DNA of 64,000 bases from assembly GCF_000967725.1 (NCBI RefSeq), contig NZ_JXYE01000002.1:434001-498000 (forward strand), written 5' to 3'. Below, one piece after another: positions 17,018-27,009 of the stretch. Both the position numbers and the translations under genes were made by a program. The notes under the pieces were generated by a model. The model had not been told where the DNA came from, searched no databases, and saw only the letters and a list, made by a program, of their open reading frames with translations. Source of the stretch: Loktanella sp. S4079 (lineage in GTDB: Bacteria > Pseudomonadota > Alphaproteobacteria > Rhodobacterales > Rhodobacteraceae). The number at the start of each line of letters is the position of its first letter. Position 1 is the stretch's first letter.

Positions 17018-18208
17018 ATGATCGGGAAGACCTTCAAGCGCGAAAACGCACCGAAGGACGTTCAAGCGAAAAGCTTTGACGACTTTGAATTGCGACTGGG
17101 TGATCTGATGCGCGGTGAACGCGCGACCATGGGCAAAAGCCTATTGGACGTTCAGCGCGAGCTTAAGATCAAAGCAGCTTACATCGCCGCCATTGAAAAT
17201 GCTGATCCCTCTGCCTTCGATACCCCCGGATTTATCGCGGGCTACGTGCGGTCATACGCACGCTACTTGCGTATGGACCCGGACGAGGCCTTTGCGACCT
17301 TTTGTAATGAGAGCGGTTTTGCAACCGCACATGGCATGTCGGCCGAGGCGTCTTCGCGGCAGGGAAAATCTGGTGAACCCATTGCCGCCCCGCTGGGCAA
17401 AGATATCTTCTCAAGCTCGGCAACACCGTTCATTCCAGCAGGTGATGCGGTGTTTGCACAGTTTGAACCGCGCGCGATCGGCTCGCTCATGGTGTTGGTC
17501 GCGCTGATCGGCGGGCTGGGGTATGGCGGATGGACCGTTCTACAAGAGGTGCAAAAAGTCCAATTTGCGCCAGTAGAGCAGGCGCCCGCAATCGTGTCAG
17601 AGCTTGACCCACTATCAGGTGCGGTAAATGCGGTCGAAACTTCTGATCCCCTGACAGGGTTCACAAATACACCGTCCCGCGAGGCTTTGGATCGTTTGTA
17701 CCGTCCACAAGCGCTGGATTTACCTGTATTGGTGGCGCGTGATGCGCCGATCTCGACGCTGAACCCGGGTTCAATTGGGTCTATCGTCCCTGATACCCCT
17801 GAAGAAGTCGTCGTGGCCGAAGAAGTCTCCAACACGCCGCATCCGCCGGCAGTTCAGGTCGTTGAACCTGATGTGCCAGAAGTCCAACTGGTCGCGGTGC
17901 GACCAGCATGGGTCCGCGTTCGGTCGGCAGACGGTACAGTGATCTTCGAAGGCGTGATGGCCCCTGGCGAGAATTTCGAAGTACCCGCGACAGAAGCGCC
18001 TGCAACATTACGCGTTGGTGAAAGTGGTGCAATGTATTTTGCCGTGAACGGCGTGCATTACGGTCCTGTCGGCCAAAGTGGCGTTGTGACCTCTAACGTC
18101 GCTTTGAGCGCCGATAACCTGCGTGAAGCCTATGCCGTCGCGGATCTAGAAGCTGATGCTGACCTAGCCGAAGTCGTACGTGTCGCAGAGAACAGCGTGA
18201 CTGAATAA
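17018..18208 (+). CDS. RodZ-like helix-turn-helix membrane protein
   Basis: A 396-residue bitopic protein with an N-terminal HTH_25/Xre-like domain (about 25-95: LGDLMRGERATMGKSL...YIAAIENADPSAF, GYVRSYARYL), one membrane segment near 152-172, a Pro/Val/Glu-rich linker, and a C-terminal DUF4115 domain (PAWVRVRSADGTVIFEG...). This is the architecture of RodZ, which links MreB to the elongation machinery, but sequence identity to characterised RodZ cannot be judged here. It lies directly upstream of ispG, a frequent arrangement in proteobacteria. The start has GGGACAG upstream. Confidence 0.88.
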   Translation: MIGKTFKRENAPKDVQAKSFDDFELRLGDLMRGERATMGKSLLDVQRELKIKAAYIAAIENADPSAFDTPGFIAGYVRSYARYLRMDPDEAFATFCNESGFATAHGMSAEASSRQGKSGEPIAAPLGKDIFSSSATPFIPAGDAVFAQFEPRAIGSLMVLVALIGGLGYGGWTVLQEVQKVQFAPVEQAPAIVSELDPLSGAVNAVETSDPLTGFTNTPSREALDRLYRPQALDLPVLVARDAPISTLNPGSIGSIVPDTPEEVVVAEEVSNTPHPPAVQVVEPDVPEVQLVAVRPAWVRVRSADGTVIFEGVMAPGENFEVPATEAPATLRVGESGAMYFAVNGVHYGPVGQSGVVTSNVALSADNLREAYAVADLEADADLAEVVRVAENSVTE

Positions 18209-18284
18209 CCCACCAAGACCGGTTGCTGCGGCAGTCATAGATGCTTAGATTGAGGGCAAATCGCGATTGCCTGAAAGCAGCCTC

Positions 18285-19412
18285 ATGTCTTTGAACAATA
18301 TCCGTCCTTGGCGCACGATTGAGCGTCGGAAATCACGTCAGATCATGGTTGGTTCCGTGCCCGTTGGGGGGGATGCACCTATTTCGGTGCAGACCATGAC
18401 CAATACGCTGACAACGGACGTGAAGGCGACAATCACACAAATTCAGGCAGCTGCCGATGCCGGCGCTGACATTGTGCGTGTGTCTGTTCCTGATGAAGCA
18501 TCGAGCAAGGCGCTCCGTGAAATTGTGCCTGAGGTCTCGGTCCCCATCGTTGCGGATATCCATTTCCACTATAAACGCGGGATTGAGGCCGCTGAGGCCG
18601 GGGCTGCCTGCCTGCGCATCAACCCGGGTAACATCGGTGACGAAAAGCGCGTCAAAGAGGTGATCAAAGCCGCGCGCGACCATAATTGTTCGATCCGTAT
18701 CGGGGTGAACGCAGGGTCGCTGGAAAAGCATTTGCTGGATAAATACGGAGAGCCCTGTCCTGATGCGATGGTCGAAAGCGGGCTCGATCACATCAAAATC
18801 CTGCAAGACAACGATTTCCACGAATTTAAGATCAGTTGTAAGGCGTCGGATGTCTTTATGGCCGCCGCCGCCTATCAGCAGCTCGCCGATGCGACCGACG
18901 CGCCAATCCATCTTGGCATTACAGAGGCGGGCGGGCTGATCAGCGGCACTGTGAAATCCGCGATCGGGATGGGGAACCTGCTGTGGATGGGGATCGGCGA
19001 CACGATCCGCGTGTCTCTGTCCGCTGATCCCGTCGAAGAAGTGAAAATGGGATTTGAAATCCTCAAGTCCCTCGGGCTTCGCCACCGCGGTGTGAACATT
19101 ATTTCGTGCCCATCCTGTGCGCGTCAGGGGTTTGATGTGATCAAAACCGTAGAGATTTTGGAGAAGCGTCTAGAGCACATCAAAACGCCGATGAGCTTAA
19201 GCATCATCGGCTGCGTCGTGAACGGCCCCGGCGAGGCGCTTATGACCGATGTCGGCTTTACAGGCGGCGGGAACGGGTCTGGCATGATCTATCTCGCCGG
19301 TAAACAAAGTCACAAGCAAACCAACGCAGAAATGATCGACCACATCGTCGATCAAGTCGAAAAGAAAGCCGAAGAATTGGAAGCCGCGCAGAGTGTGAAA
19401 GCTGCAGAGTAG
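18285..19412 (+). CDS. ispG: 4-hydroxy-3-methylbut-2-enyl diphosphate synthase (flavodoxin/ferredoxin)
   Basis: Penultimate enzyme of the MEP isoprenoid pathway, a 4Fe-4S reductase converting MEcPP to HMBPP. The 375-residue protein keeps the N-terminal TIM-barrel start ([15 protein letters not shown]) and the cluster cysteines in SCPSCARQG and [11 protein letters not shown]. The ATG at 18285 gives the family N-terminus; an in-frame ATG at 18267 adds six residues. The ribosome binding site is weak at either. It follows the RodZ-like gene by about 75 bp and is probably cotranscribed with it. Confidence 0.96.
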   Translation: MSLNNIRPWRTIERRKSRQIMVGSVPVGGDAPISVQTMTNTLTTDVKATITQIQAAADAGADIVRVSVPDEASSKALREIVPEVSVPIVADIHFHYKRGIEAAEAGAACLRINPGNIGDEKRVKEVIKAARDHNCSIRIGVNAGSLEKHLLDKYGEPCPDAMVESGLDHIKILQDNDFHEFKISCKASDVFMAAAAYQQLADATDAPIHLGITEAGGLISGTVKSAIGMGNLLWMGIGDTIRVSLSADPVEEVKMGFEILKSLGLRHRGVNIISCPSCARQGFDVIKTVEILEKRLEHIKTPMSLSIIGCVVNGPGEALMTDVGFTGGGNGSGMIYLAGKQSHKQTNAEMIDHIVDQVEKKAEELEAAQSVKAAE

Positions 19413-19501
19413 TTATCGTTCACTTGGCTTATTTCCGCAGTCTTGGACGACAGCTTCTTCGTTTGAGTATCTGAAAAGTTGACCAGTTCAGATCCTCCTT
19501 A

Positions 19502-20122
19502 TCACTGCTTCTTAGACTGACGGGCTTCAAATTTGTCCCAAATGAACATTCGTCCCTTTTGCCGAGCATCTGCCAAGAATAGCTTCTTTCGTGCATCAGG
19601 TGTTTCCATTTCACTATACTTTCCACCCGAATACTTCGGCCAGTCTATTGCAAGGCCCAATTTTACCATTTCAGCAGAAAGATCACGACCGTCAGGCAGG
19701 TAGCAGTGGGCAACGGTTCGGCCGTAGTCGTCCTCGTCAGTTATTTCTGCTCGAATGATATGCCCATTACAAAGTTTGTGCAGCGCCCACTTTGCTTTTT
19801 TGCCGTAAGGATGGTTCAGTTCGGGGGCGTCAATTCCAAAAAGCCGGATTTGAGTTTTTTCGACAGTGATTGTGTCACCATCGGTAATGTAAGCAAGACC
19901 AGTCAGTATTCGTTTTTCATCGATCGGGTGCGCTGATTGCGCGTCAAATCTTGAGCTATCGCTTAACTTAATAGCTTTTGGTTTCTTGGGCGATGGAGGG
20001 GGCGTGATAATATTGGTAGTTGGCTCCGTCCTACTGTCTTTCGAGGTGTTACGCCGTAACAGTACTACGCAAATAATTAGGGCAAGGGCAATTGTAGGGA
20101 TAAGTACTTCTGCATTAGCCAA
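19502..20122 (-). CDS. Thermonuclease family protein (SNase fold), membrane-anchored
   Basis: A 206-residue protein with an N-terminal membrane segment (about 6-23), a low-complexity Pro/Lys linker, and a staphylococcal-nuclease domain from about 72 to 195. The catalytic set is present: D81/D83 and D98 for calcium, R93 and E101 in IRLFGIDAPEL, and R135 in DYGRTVA. It probably cuts nucleic acids at the periplasmic face of the membrane. The gene and its flanks (to about 20,280) are visibly more AT-rich than ispG and the MBL gene, hinting at transfer. Confidence 0.88.
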   Translation of the reverse strand: MANAEVLIPTIALALIICVVLLRRNTSKDSRTEPTTNIITPPPSPKKPKAIKLSDSSRFDAQSAHPIDEKRILTGLAYITDGDTITVEKTQIRLFGIDAPELNHPYGKKAKWALHKLCNGHIIRAEITDEDDYGRTVAHCYLPDGRDLSAEMVKLGLAIDWPKYSGGKYSEMETPDARKKLFLADARQKGRMFIWDKFEARQSKKQ

Positions 20123-20280
20123 TCTAAATTCCTTAATCTAAGACCGTAAATTATTTCGAGAAAATCCACAAAATATAAAGAAGAAGTTAAATGGACGGCA
20201 CGCAAGCATTCAAGGCCAGAATTGGATGGCGAGGGGACGAATTCTTATTTTTGTTGCTTTGTCTGATGACGACATTTTAC
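20123..20280. other. AT-rich intergenic stretch upstream of the nuclease gene
   Basis: No supported gene. It is AT-rich, with A/T runs such as AAAATATAAAG that could serve the nuclease promoter. Confidence 0.4.
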
Positions 20281-20301
20281 AGGGCAGCGAAAGCTGCCCT
20301 G
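20280..20301 (-). terminator. Terminator hairpin after the MBL hydrolase gene
   Basis: AGGGCAGC-GAAA-GCTGCCCT with an extra C-G closing pair and, on the plus strand, a GNRA loop. The tail on the minus strand (TAAAATG) is not a clean T-run, so efficiency is uncertain. Confidence 0.55.
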
Positions 20302-20311
20302 CTGCGTTGAT

Positions 20312-21079
20312 TTAGCTGTACCAATTGCCCATTTTGACTTCTGTTTCGCTTTGGAGTGCGGCTGCGAAGTCTTCGGGGTCTTGGGTGCCGTTGTCGCGCC
20401 CTCGGTAATGGTAGGGGTAGACGTAGTTCGGGGCGAATTCGCTTACGGCCGAGGCCGCTGCATCAGAATCCATCGTAAAGGGAAGGTTCATGCAGACAAA
20501 GGCGACATCAATGTTTTCAAGCGCGCGCATCTCGGGGATGTCTTCGGTATCGCCTGAAATATAGACCCGTAGCCCATCAACAGAGACGACATAGCCATTG
20601 TCGCGCCCTTGTGGGTGAAAGTTCAGCCGGTCTTCGGAGATATTATAGGCGGGAATTGCCTCGAGGCCGATTTCGCCAGCGCGCGCCGTTTCCCCGTTGG
20701 CAATTGCTGTGGTCTGCCCCTGCAAGGCCGCGGGCATCATGTCATAGACGGCAGGGTTGCTGATGATGGCGGTGCCTTCGCCCGCGAGTTCGGCAAGCGT
20801 CTCAGCGTTATAGTGATCGCCGTGTTCGTGGGTGATCAAGATAAAATCAGCGGGTGGCAGATCGGCATAGAGCGTTGCTGCGCCCACAGGGTCGACGTAG
20901 ACGGTGCCCGCTGGTGTCTCCATCACAAATGACGCATGTGCGACAGGGTGAATGGTGACCATCCCATTTACGGTTTCAAAGCTATCGGCGCTATGCCCGG
21001 CCGCATGCAATCTATACGGCAAGAGCGTTGTTGTCCCTAGCGCTGCAGCAGTTCGTAGAAAAGTACGACGTGTTGTCAT
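20312..21079 (-). CDS. MBL-fold metallohydrolase, Tat-exported
   Basis: A 255-residue metallo-beta-lactamase-fold protein of the UlaG-like branch. The N-terminus MTTRRTFLRTAAALG is a twin-arginine signal, so the folded protein is exported. The metal-binding motif THEHGDHY gives H84, H86, D88 and H89, with later ligands in YISGDTEDIPEM and YPYHYRGRDNG. The substrate is unknown. It stands alone, with its own hairpin terminator, next to the DsbA-like gene on the same strand. Confidence 0.92.
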   Translation of the reverse strand: MTTRRTFLRTAAALGTTTLLPYRLHAAGHSADSFETVNGMVTIHPVAHASFVMETPAGTVYVDPVGAATLYADLPPADFILITHEHGDHYNAETLAELAGEGTAIISNPAVYDMMPAALQGQTTAIANGETARAGEIGLEAIPAYNISEDRLNFHPQGRDNGYVVSVDGLRVYISGDTEDIPEMRALENIDVAFVCMNLPFTMDSDAAASAVSEFAPNYVYPYHYRGRDNGTQDPEDFAAALQSETEVKMGNWYS

Positions 21080-21170
21080 GTCCAGCTCCTTGTTGGTGTG
21101 TGCGCACAGGAATTAGTGCGCCTTTAACACTTGTCGACCAGAGCTGATGAAAGATTACACGAATGGTTGA

Positions 21171-21920
21171 TTATTCACGTAGCTCGGCGACAAATTGTTT
21201 CATCACGTCCAAGGGCACGTAACCACGGACCAATTGGTCTTCGACAACAAAGGTCGGAGTCCCGGAAATTTGCATTTTTTGCCCTAGTTCGCGATTTGCA
21301 GAAATGATTGCGGTTACCTCGTCTGAATCCATTTGTTCAATAATTGCGGTCGCGTCCAAATTAAGCACTTCCGCCAAGCGTGTCATGCTTGCTTGGTTTA
21401 TGTCGCCCCGGAATTCCATCAACGTGTCGTGCACAGCTTTGTACGCGTCATCCCCCGCGACCAGAAGGGTTGCAACAGCGAACCGCGAGGCAAGCACCGA
21501 TTGTTCGCCCAAAATCGGGTATTCTTTGACGACGAAACGAATGTTGGCATCCGCCGCGATAAGAGACTCAATTTCAGGAAATGCGCGTTTGCAATAACCG
21601 CAACGGTAATCCAGAAACTCAACAATAGTAATGTCACCGGCCGGGTTGCCGCCAACAAATGAATGGCGGTCATTAAAGAGTTCTTCGCTATAGTCGGCGA
21701 TCAACTGGGAGTCAGAGACCGTTTGTGCCTGCTGTTCACGTTGCTGAAGCACGCCGATGGCTTCTTGCAGCACTTCGGGGTTTTCAAGCAGGTAGGCCCG
21801 TACCTCTGCCCGGAACGCGGCCCGTTCGGCATCAGTCAGGGAATCGAGTTCCACCGCAGAAGCTGGGCTGGTCAAGGCAAGCATGATTGGCAGGGCGTAG
21901 CGAAGGGTCATCTGGGGCAT
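21171..21920 (-). CDS. DsbA-family thiol-disulfide oxidoreductase
   Basis: Periplasmic thioredoxin-fold protein of about 249 residues. A signal peptide (MTLRYALPIMLALTSPASA) precedes an N-terminal helical part (LTDAERAAFRAEVRAYLLENPEVLQ), as in the BdbD/ScsC-like DsbA group. The active site is DYRCGYCKRAF and the cis-Pro loop is SGTPTFVV. I place the start at 21920 or three codons later (21911); a further in-frame extension to 22043 would overlap the divergent aminotransferase and hide the signal peptide. Confidence 0.92.
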   Translation of the reverse strand: MPQMTLRYALPIMLALTSPASAVELDSLTDAERAAFRAEVRAYLLENPEVLQEAIGVLQQREQQAQTVSDSQLIADYSEELFNDRHSFVGGNPAGDITIVEFLDYRCGYCKRAFPEIESLIAADANIRFVVKEYPILGEQSVLASRFAVATLLVAGDDAYKAVHDTLMEFRGDINQASMTRLAEVLNLDATAIIEQMDSDEVTAIISANRELGQKMQISGTPTFVVEDQLVRGYVPLDVMKQFVAELRE

Positions 21921-22034
21921 CTCGTTAACAATCTTGTGCGCATGACAGAGCATATATGCCGACAATTGCCAAGGTGCATTGACCTCACATGCGGGTGAGA
22001 GGCAAACAGGGCCAAAGAAACGATAGGCAGGACT

Positions 22035-23180
22035 ATGCGGCATTCATCGCGGGGCGAAGTCGACCCATTTATAGTTATGGACGTTATGGAGGCTGCGCGC
22101 CAAGCCGAGGCAGCCGGACGTCATATTATCCATATGGAGGTTGGCCAACCGAGCACAGGCGCCCCCAAGGCGGCGCGCGAAAAGCTGGCCCGAGAGTTGG
22201 ACGATCCATTGGGTTATACCGTCGGTCTTGGCCTGCCAGAGCTGCGTGCACGCATCGCGCGGCACTATCAAGATTGGTACAACGTTGATCTGGATCCGCA
22301 GCGTGTTGTGGTAACAAGCGGGGCGTCGGGGGCGTTCTTGCTCGCCTTTTCGGCGCTGTTCGACAATGGCGAACGTGTGGGATTGGGCACGCCATGCTAC
22401 CCGTCCTATCGGCAAATTCTGAAAGCTGTTGGTTTAACGCCCGTGGATATTCCGACGACGCTGTCGCAGCGCTTTCAGCCTGTGCCGACTGATGTCGCGG
22501 AACATGATCTCGCCGGGTTGATCGTTGCGTCGCCTGCCAACCCCACAGGCACTATGCTGAACAGCAAAGAAATCGCGGCGTTAGCGGCGGCCTGTCAGTC
22601 CGCCGATGCGGCGCTAGTTTCGGACGAAATTTACCACGGTATCGACTACGATGTTCCCCCGGTAACAGCCTTGCAGGTCACGAATGACGCCTATGTGGTG
22701 AATTCATTTTCCAAGTATTTCTCGATGACCGGCTGGCGCGTTGGTTGGATGGTTGTCCCAGATGATCACGTGCGGCGCGTTGAGCGTTTAGCGCAGAATA
22801 TGTTTATTTGCGCACCACATGCTGCTCAACGCCTGGCGCTGCACGCGATGGATTGCCCCCAAGAGTTAGAGCGCAACAAAGAAGTCTACGCTGCCAACCG
22901 TGCATTGATGATTGATGGCTTGCGTGCGGCGGGGTTGAACCGCTTTGCTCCGCCGGATGGCGCGTTTTATATCTATGTCGATGTGTCTGAGTATACCGAC
23001 AACGCATTGGTCTTTGCTGCTGACATTCTCAAAGAGGCAGGGGTTGCTGTGACGCCGGGCCTCGATTTTGACGCGCAACGTGGTCATCATTGGCTGCGCT
23101 TTTCATATGCGCGTGGAACAGATGATATTCGCGAGGGGCTGGACCGCATCGCCGCATTTATGAAAGGACGCAAAGGGTGA
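22035..23180 (+). CDS. Class I/II pyridoxal-phosphate aminotransferase
   Basis: A 381-residue fold-type I aminotransferase. It has the substrate-loop motif MEVGQPSTGAP, the Asn in SPANPTGT, the Asp-x-x-Tyr in SDEIYHG, and the PLP lysine K227 in NSFSKYFSMTGWRVGW. Homologues are annotated as aspartate/aromatic aminotransferases; the donor and acceptor cannot be told here. It overlaps the following amidase gene by 4 bp (GTGA), so the two are translationally coupled, an unusual pairing of metabolism and wall remodelling. Confidence 0.92.
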   Translation: MRHSSRGEVDPFIVMDVMEAARQAEAAGRHIIHMEVGQPSTGAPKAAREKLARELDDPLGYTVGLGLPELRARIARHYQDWYNVDLDPQRVVVTSGASGAFLLAFSALFDNGERVGLGTPCYPSYRQILKAVGLTPVDIPTTLSQRFQPVPTDVAEHDLAGLIVASPANPTGTMLNSKEIAALAAACQSADAALVSDEIYHGIDYDVPPVTALQVTNDAYVVNSFSKYFSMTGWRVGWMVVPDDHVRRVERLAQNMFICAPHAAQRLALHAMDCPQELERNKEVYAANRALMIDGLRAAGLNRFAPPDGAFYIYVDVSEYTDNALVFAADILKEAGVAVTPGLDFDAQRGHHWLRFSYARGTDDIREGLDRIAAFMKGRKG

Positions 23181-24319
23181 TCCGCGCGATATGTCTGTTG
23201 ATGTGCTGGTGCGTTCCGGCGTTTGCCCAAGTCGCAATTGATGCTGACCGCACCGCAGTGCGTGATGGTTGGTGGACGCTCGAAGTTCAAGTGGCGCTCT
23301 CAGATGTGACGCCTTACCGTTTGTTTACATTGGATAATCCGCGCCGTTTGGTGGTGGATATCGAGGGCGCAGAATGGCCAGATGTTTCGCCCGAAACATT
23401 GTTGTCGGGTGATCGTGCAAAGGGGGTGCACTTTGGCGCGTTGAACCAAGATTGGTCGCGGATGATCGTGGATTTGGCCCGACCCTTGGCCATCGAAGAA
23501 GCCGCGATGAAACGGGCAGATGACGGCGTCTTATTGAACATCGTGTTGGGGCGCACGGACGCGAAATCATTCGCGGTGGATGCAGGGGCGCCGTCGCAAG
23601 CAATGGTATTCGACCCCGTGCCTGTGCCGTTGGTCCATTCCGAGGATGCCGGATTTATCGTTGTTATCGATCCGGGGCACGGGGGCATTGATCCGGGCGC
23701 CTTGCGCGGCGGCATTAAAGAGGCTGAGTTGATGCGGCTCTTGGGATTGGAAGTTGCGCAGGCGATCAATCAAATCGAAGGTGTCACTGCAGTCATGACA
23801 CGTGATCAGGATTTGTTCGTACCATTGGACGCGCGCGTGACCTTTGCGCGGGCCGTCGGGGCCGATCTATTCATTTCTCTGCACGCTGATGCACTTGAAG
23901 AAGACGATGCAAGTGGTGCATCTGTATACACTTTATCCCAAGGTGGCGGGTCTGATGCGACGCAGAGGATGATAGAACGGCACGCGCGTGGCGATCTGCT
24001 CGCGGGTGTTGATCTGGTGGATCACGGGGATGATGTGGCAAGCGTCTTGATGGATTTGGCGCGATCTGAAACCGGGCCAAAAGGGCGCGCGTTTGCGGAA
24101 ATCTTGATCGCGCAGATGCGTGAAACGGGTGTTCACGTCAACAGCCGCCCACACCGCCACGGTCAATTGGCCGTGCTCACCCCGGCTGACTTTCCAAGTG
24201 TGTTGCTCGAAGTTGGATTTTTGTCGAACGCACAAGACCGCGCGCGGCTTACTGATGTCGGCGGTCGGTCGCGCATTGTCGCGGCGATCCGGAATGCTAT
24301 CCAAGAATTTGTTCAGTAA
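23177..24319 (+). CDS. amiC: N-acetylmuramoyl-L-alanine amidase (AmiC type)
   Basis: Periplasmic zinc amidase that cleaves the stem peptide from MurNAc during daughter-cell separation. The 380-residue protein has a signal peptide (1-17), an AMIN domain (about 35-130, with VTPYRLFTLDNPRRLVVDIEG), and an Amidase_3 catalytic domain with IDPGHGGIDPGA, SLHADA and the late Glu in LLEVGFLSN. It starts with GTG at 23177, overlapping the stop of the aminotransferase. PBP1A follows, a common order in alphaproteobacteria. Confidence 0.93.
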   Translation: MIRAICLLMCWCVPAFAQVAIDADRTAVRDGWWTLEVQVALSDVTPYRLFTLDNPRRLVVDIEGAEWPDVSPETLLSGDRAKGVHFGALNQDWSRMIVDLARPLAIEEAAMKRADDGVLLNIVLGRTDAKSFAVDAGAPSQAMVFDPVPVPLVHSEDAGFIVVIDPGHGGIDPGALRGGIKEAELMRLLGLEVAQAINQIEGVTAVMTRDQDLFVPLDARVTFARAVGADLFISLHADALEEDDASGASVYTLSQGGGSDATQRMIERHARGDLLAGVDLVDHGDDVASVLMDLARSETGPKGRAFAEILIAQMRETGVHVNSRPHRHGQLAVLTPADFPSVLLEVGFLSNAQDRARLTDVGGRSRIVAAIRNAIQEFVQ

Positions 24320-24418
24320 ATCGTGATGAACTGCACGGTATCTGCCCATTTGGGCTTTTGACCATTTGCGGGCAGAGGCGTATAAGCCAAAGCCGAAACC
24401 ATAGGATATATAACACCC

Positions 24419-26938
24419 GTGTTGCGCTTTATTTTCTCTTTCATCGGCGGAATTTTCACTCTGCTGACCCTTGGCCTGATTATGGGCGCACTGACGCTGG
24501 GCGCCGTGTTTTTTATGTATGGTCAGGACCTGCCGACCTATGAAACGCTAGCGCGCTATCAGCCAAAGATTATCAGCCGTATCTATTCGAACGAAGGTCA
24601 GATTATTGATGAGTTTGCCGCTGAACGTCGTTTGTTTACACCAGCCGAGGAAATTCCCGATCTGGTAAAACAGGCTTTTATCTCGGCTGAGGACAAGAAT
24701 TTTTACACACACGGTGGCTATGATCCGCGCGGTATTCTGGCCGCGATCGTAGAGGCCGTGACATCGCGCGGTGAAAACCTGCGCGGTGCGTCGACCATTA
24801 CCCAGCAGGTGATGAAGAACTTCTTGCTGGATGGCTCCACCACGCTCGAGCGAAAAATCAAAGAAATCATTCTCGCCACGCGAATCGAAGGCGCGATGAG
24901 CAAAGAGCAAATTCTAGAGCTTTACCTAACAGAGATTGACCTTGGTGTGCGGTCCTTTGGTGTGACCGCAGCGGCGCGGTCATATTTCAACAAACCGCTG
25001 TCTGCGCTGACACCCGCAGAGGCCGCATTTCTCGCCGTTCATCCCAAGGCGCCCTATAGTTATCACCCGGTGCGCAATCGGGACGCTGCGATTGCACGTC
25101 GGAACTTTATTCTGCGCGAGATGTTTGAAAATGGCTACCTGACCCAAGCAGAATTGACCGAAGCACTGAATGACCCGCTGCGCACCGTGCAAAACGGTGA
25201 TTTCCCAAGCTATCAGGAAGATTTGCCACCGCGTGACTATTTCACCGATGAAATTCGTCGTCAGCTGTCGCAGAACTTTGGTGAGGATGAATTCTTTTCC
25301 GGCGGGCTTTCTATTCGTGCGACCGTGGACCCAGAGCTTCAGGTCAGCGCCGCGCATTCATTGCAGCAAGCGCTCGAGGAATATGATCGCGGGACTGCGC
25401 AATGGCGCGGGACAGGCAAAACCATTCCAGAGGATCAGCTCGCGACTGAGGAACAATGGCGCGCAGCACTGGCCGATGTCAAAGTTGCACGCGACATCAA
25501 TTTACAGTCGCAGTGGTATCCGGCAGTTGTTCTCGCGGTCGAGGAAAATCAGCTGCGCCTTGGCATTGAAGGTGTGACCGAAACCGAAGCGGAACCATTT
25601 GTAGTGCCGCGTCGCGATATCGAATGGATGCGCGGCAACTTCTTTGACAATTTCAACCTTGGTGATGTGGTCCATGTGCGCCGGATGACCGCTGATAGTG
25701 ACGGATCGTTTATTCGCTGGACGCTACGGCAAGTTCCCGAAGTCCAAGGTGGCTTTATGGCGATGGATGTGAACACGGGCCGTGTGATCGCGATGCAGGG
25801 CGGTTTTAGCTATCAGTATTCCGTCTTTAACCGTGCAACACAGGCGCAGCGTCAGCCGGGTTCTTCGTTTAAACCGTTTGTCTATGCGGCGGCGTTGGAT
25901 AGCGGATATTCCCCGGCAACTATCGTTGTCGACGCGCCGATTACCATCAATACGCCTCAAGGCGTATGGCGGCCAAAAAACGCGTCTAACCAGTTTTATG
26001 GACCGACCCCATTGCGGACCGGGATTGAACGGTCGCGTAACCTGATGACGATCCGGCTCGCCCAAGAGATCGGGATGGATACCGTAGCGCAATATGCTGA
26101 ACGCTTTGGCGTCTACGAGAACATGAACCAAGGGCTTGCCGCGTCACTGGGTGCTGACGAGACCACATTGTTCAAGATGGTTGCCGCCTACGCGATGTTT
26201 GCAAATGGGGGTGAACGTGTTGAACCAACATTGGTTGACCGCGTCCAAGATCGTTACGGCAACACCGTTTATCGCCACGACCAGCGGATCTGCGAAGACT
26301 GCGCGAACGCCTACATCCCCGAAGGTTTTGCACCGCGGATTACGTCAAACCGTGACCGGGTAATGAACGAGATTACAGCCTATCAGTTGACCTCGATGAT
26401 GCGCGGTGTTGTGCAACGCGGTACAGCAAGTAGTGCGATTAACCTGCCTGTACCGATTGCGGGCAAAACAGGTACGACCAACGATGCCAAAGACGTCTGG
26501 TTCGTTGGCTTTTCGTCCAATATCGTCGCGGGCTGTTACATCGGCTATGACACGCCACGCAGTCTTGGGCGCGGTGCCTCTGGTGGCGGAATTTGCGGGC
26601 CAGTGTTTAATCGCTTTATGGGTGATGCCATCGAACAATATGGGGCAGGGCCGTTTACGCCACCTGAGGATTGCCAATTCATTAATATTGATCGCTACAG
26701 CGGTGCGCGTCTGCCAGATGGCACGTCTGGCGAAAACGTGATTGCAGAGTGTTTCCGCCCTGGTGAAGAACCATTGTTTGGGATCATGTTTGACGGTGGC
26801 TTTGCAATGGCGGGTGATTTGCCCCTGTTTGACGAGGTGCCGCGCCAAGGGCGTCAGGTCACGACATCAACAGGTGAAACCGCGACGGTGGGGCCCAAGG
26901 CAACCTTTGGGACACTTTCAACAGGTGGTCTTTACTGA
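24419..26938 (+). CDS. mrcA: Class A penicillin-binding protein 1A
   Basis: Bifunctional peptidoglycan synthase of 839 residues anchored by one N-terminal membrane helix (about 5-35). The glycosyltransferase domain has SAEDKNFYTHGGYD and GASTITQQVMKN. An OB-like insert follows, then the transpeptidase domain with SSFK (QPGSSFKPF), SRN (ERSRNLM) and KTGT (GKTGTTND). It initiates with GTG at 24419. It follows amiC in the same direction by 100 bp and precedes prfB. Confidence 0.97.
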   Translation: MLRFIFSFIGGIFTLLTLGLIMGALTLGAVFFMYGQDLPTYETLARYQPKIISRIYSNEGQIIDEFAAERRLFTPAEEIPDLVKQAFISAEDKNFYTHGGYDPRGILAAIVEAVTSRGENLRGASTITQQVMKNFLLDGSTTLERKIKEIILATRIEGAMSKEQILELYLTEIDLGVRSFGVTAAARSYFNKPLSALTPAEAAFLAVHPKAPYSYHPVRNRDAAIARRNFILREMFENGYLTQAELTEALNDPLRTVQNGDFPSYQEDLPPRDYFTDEIRRQLSQNFGEDEFFSGGLSIRATVDPELQVSAAHSLQQALEEYDRGTAQWRGTGKTIPEDQLATEEQWRAALADVKVARDINLQSQWYPAVVLAVEENQLRLGIEGVTETEAEPFVVPRRDIEWMRGNFFDNFNLGDVVHVRRMTADSDGSFIRWTLRQVPEVQGGFMAMDVNTGRVIAMQGGFSYQYSVFNRATQAQRQPGSSFKPFVYAAALDSGYSPATIVVDAPITINTPQGVWRPKNASNQFYGPTPLRTGIERSRNLMTIRLAQEIGMDTVAQYAERFGVYENMNQGLAASLGADETTLFKMVAAYAMFANGGERVEPTLVDRVQDRYGNTVYRHDQRICEDCANAYIPEGFAPRITSNRDRVMNEITAYQLTSMMRGVVQRGTASSAINLPVPIAGKTGTTNDAKDVWFVGFSSNIVAGCYIGYDTPRSLGRGASGGGICGPVFNRFMGDAIEQYGAGPFTPPEDCQFINIDRYSGARLPDGTSGENVIAECFRPGEEPLFGIMFDGGFAMAGDLPLFDEVPRQGRQVTTSTGETATVGPKATFGTLSTGGLY

Positions 26939-27009
26939 CCACCTGCTTGTGGGCGCGCGCGGCGCACTGTAATACCCCATAAGATTAGACTGACTTACAT
27001 AGGTGCCGC

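Noticed and set aside
18333-19085. A 250-codon minus-strand frame inside ispG
   Set aside because: Antisense shadow of ispG without independent support.
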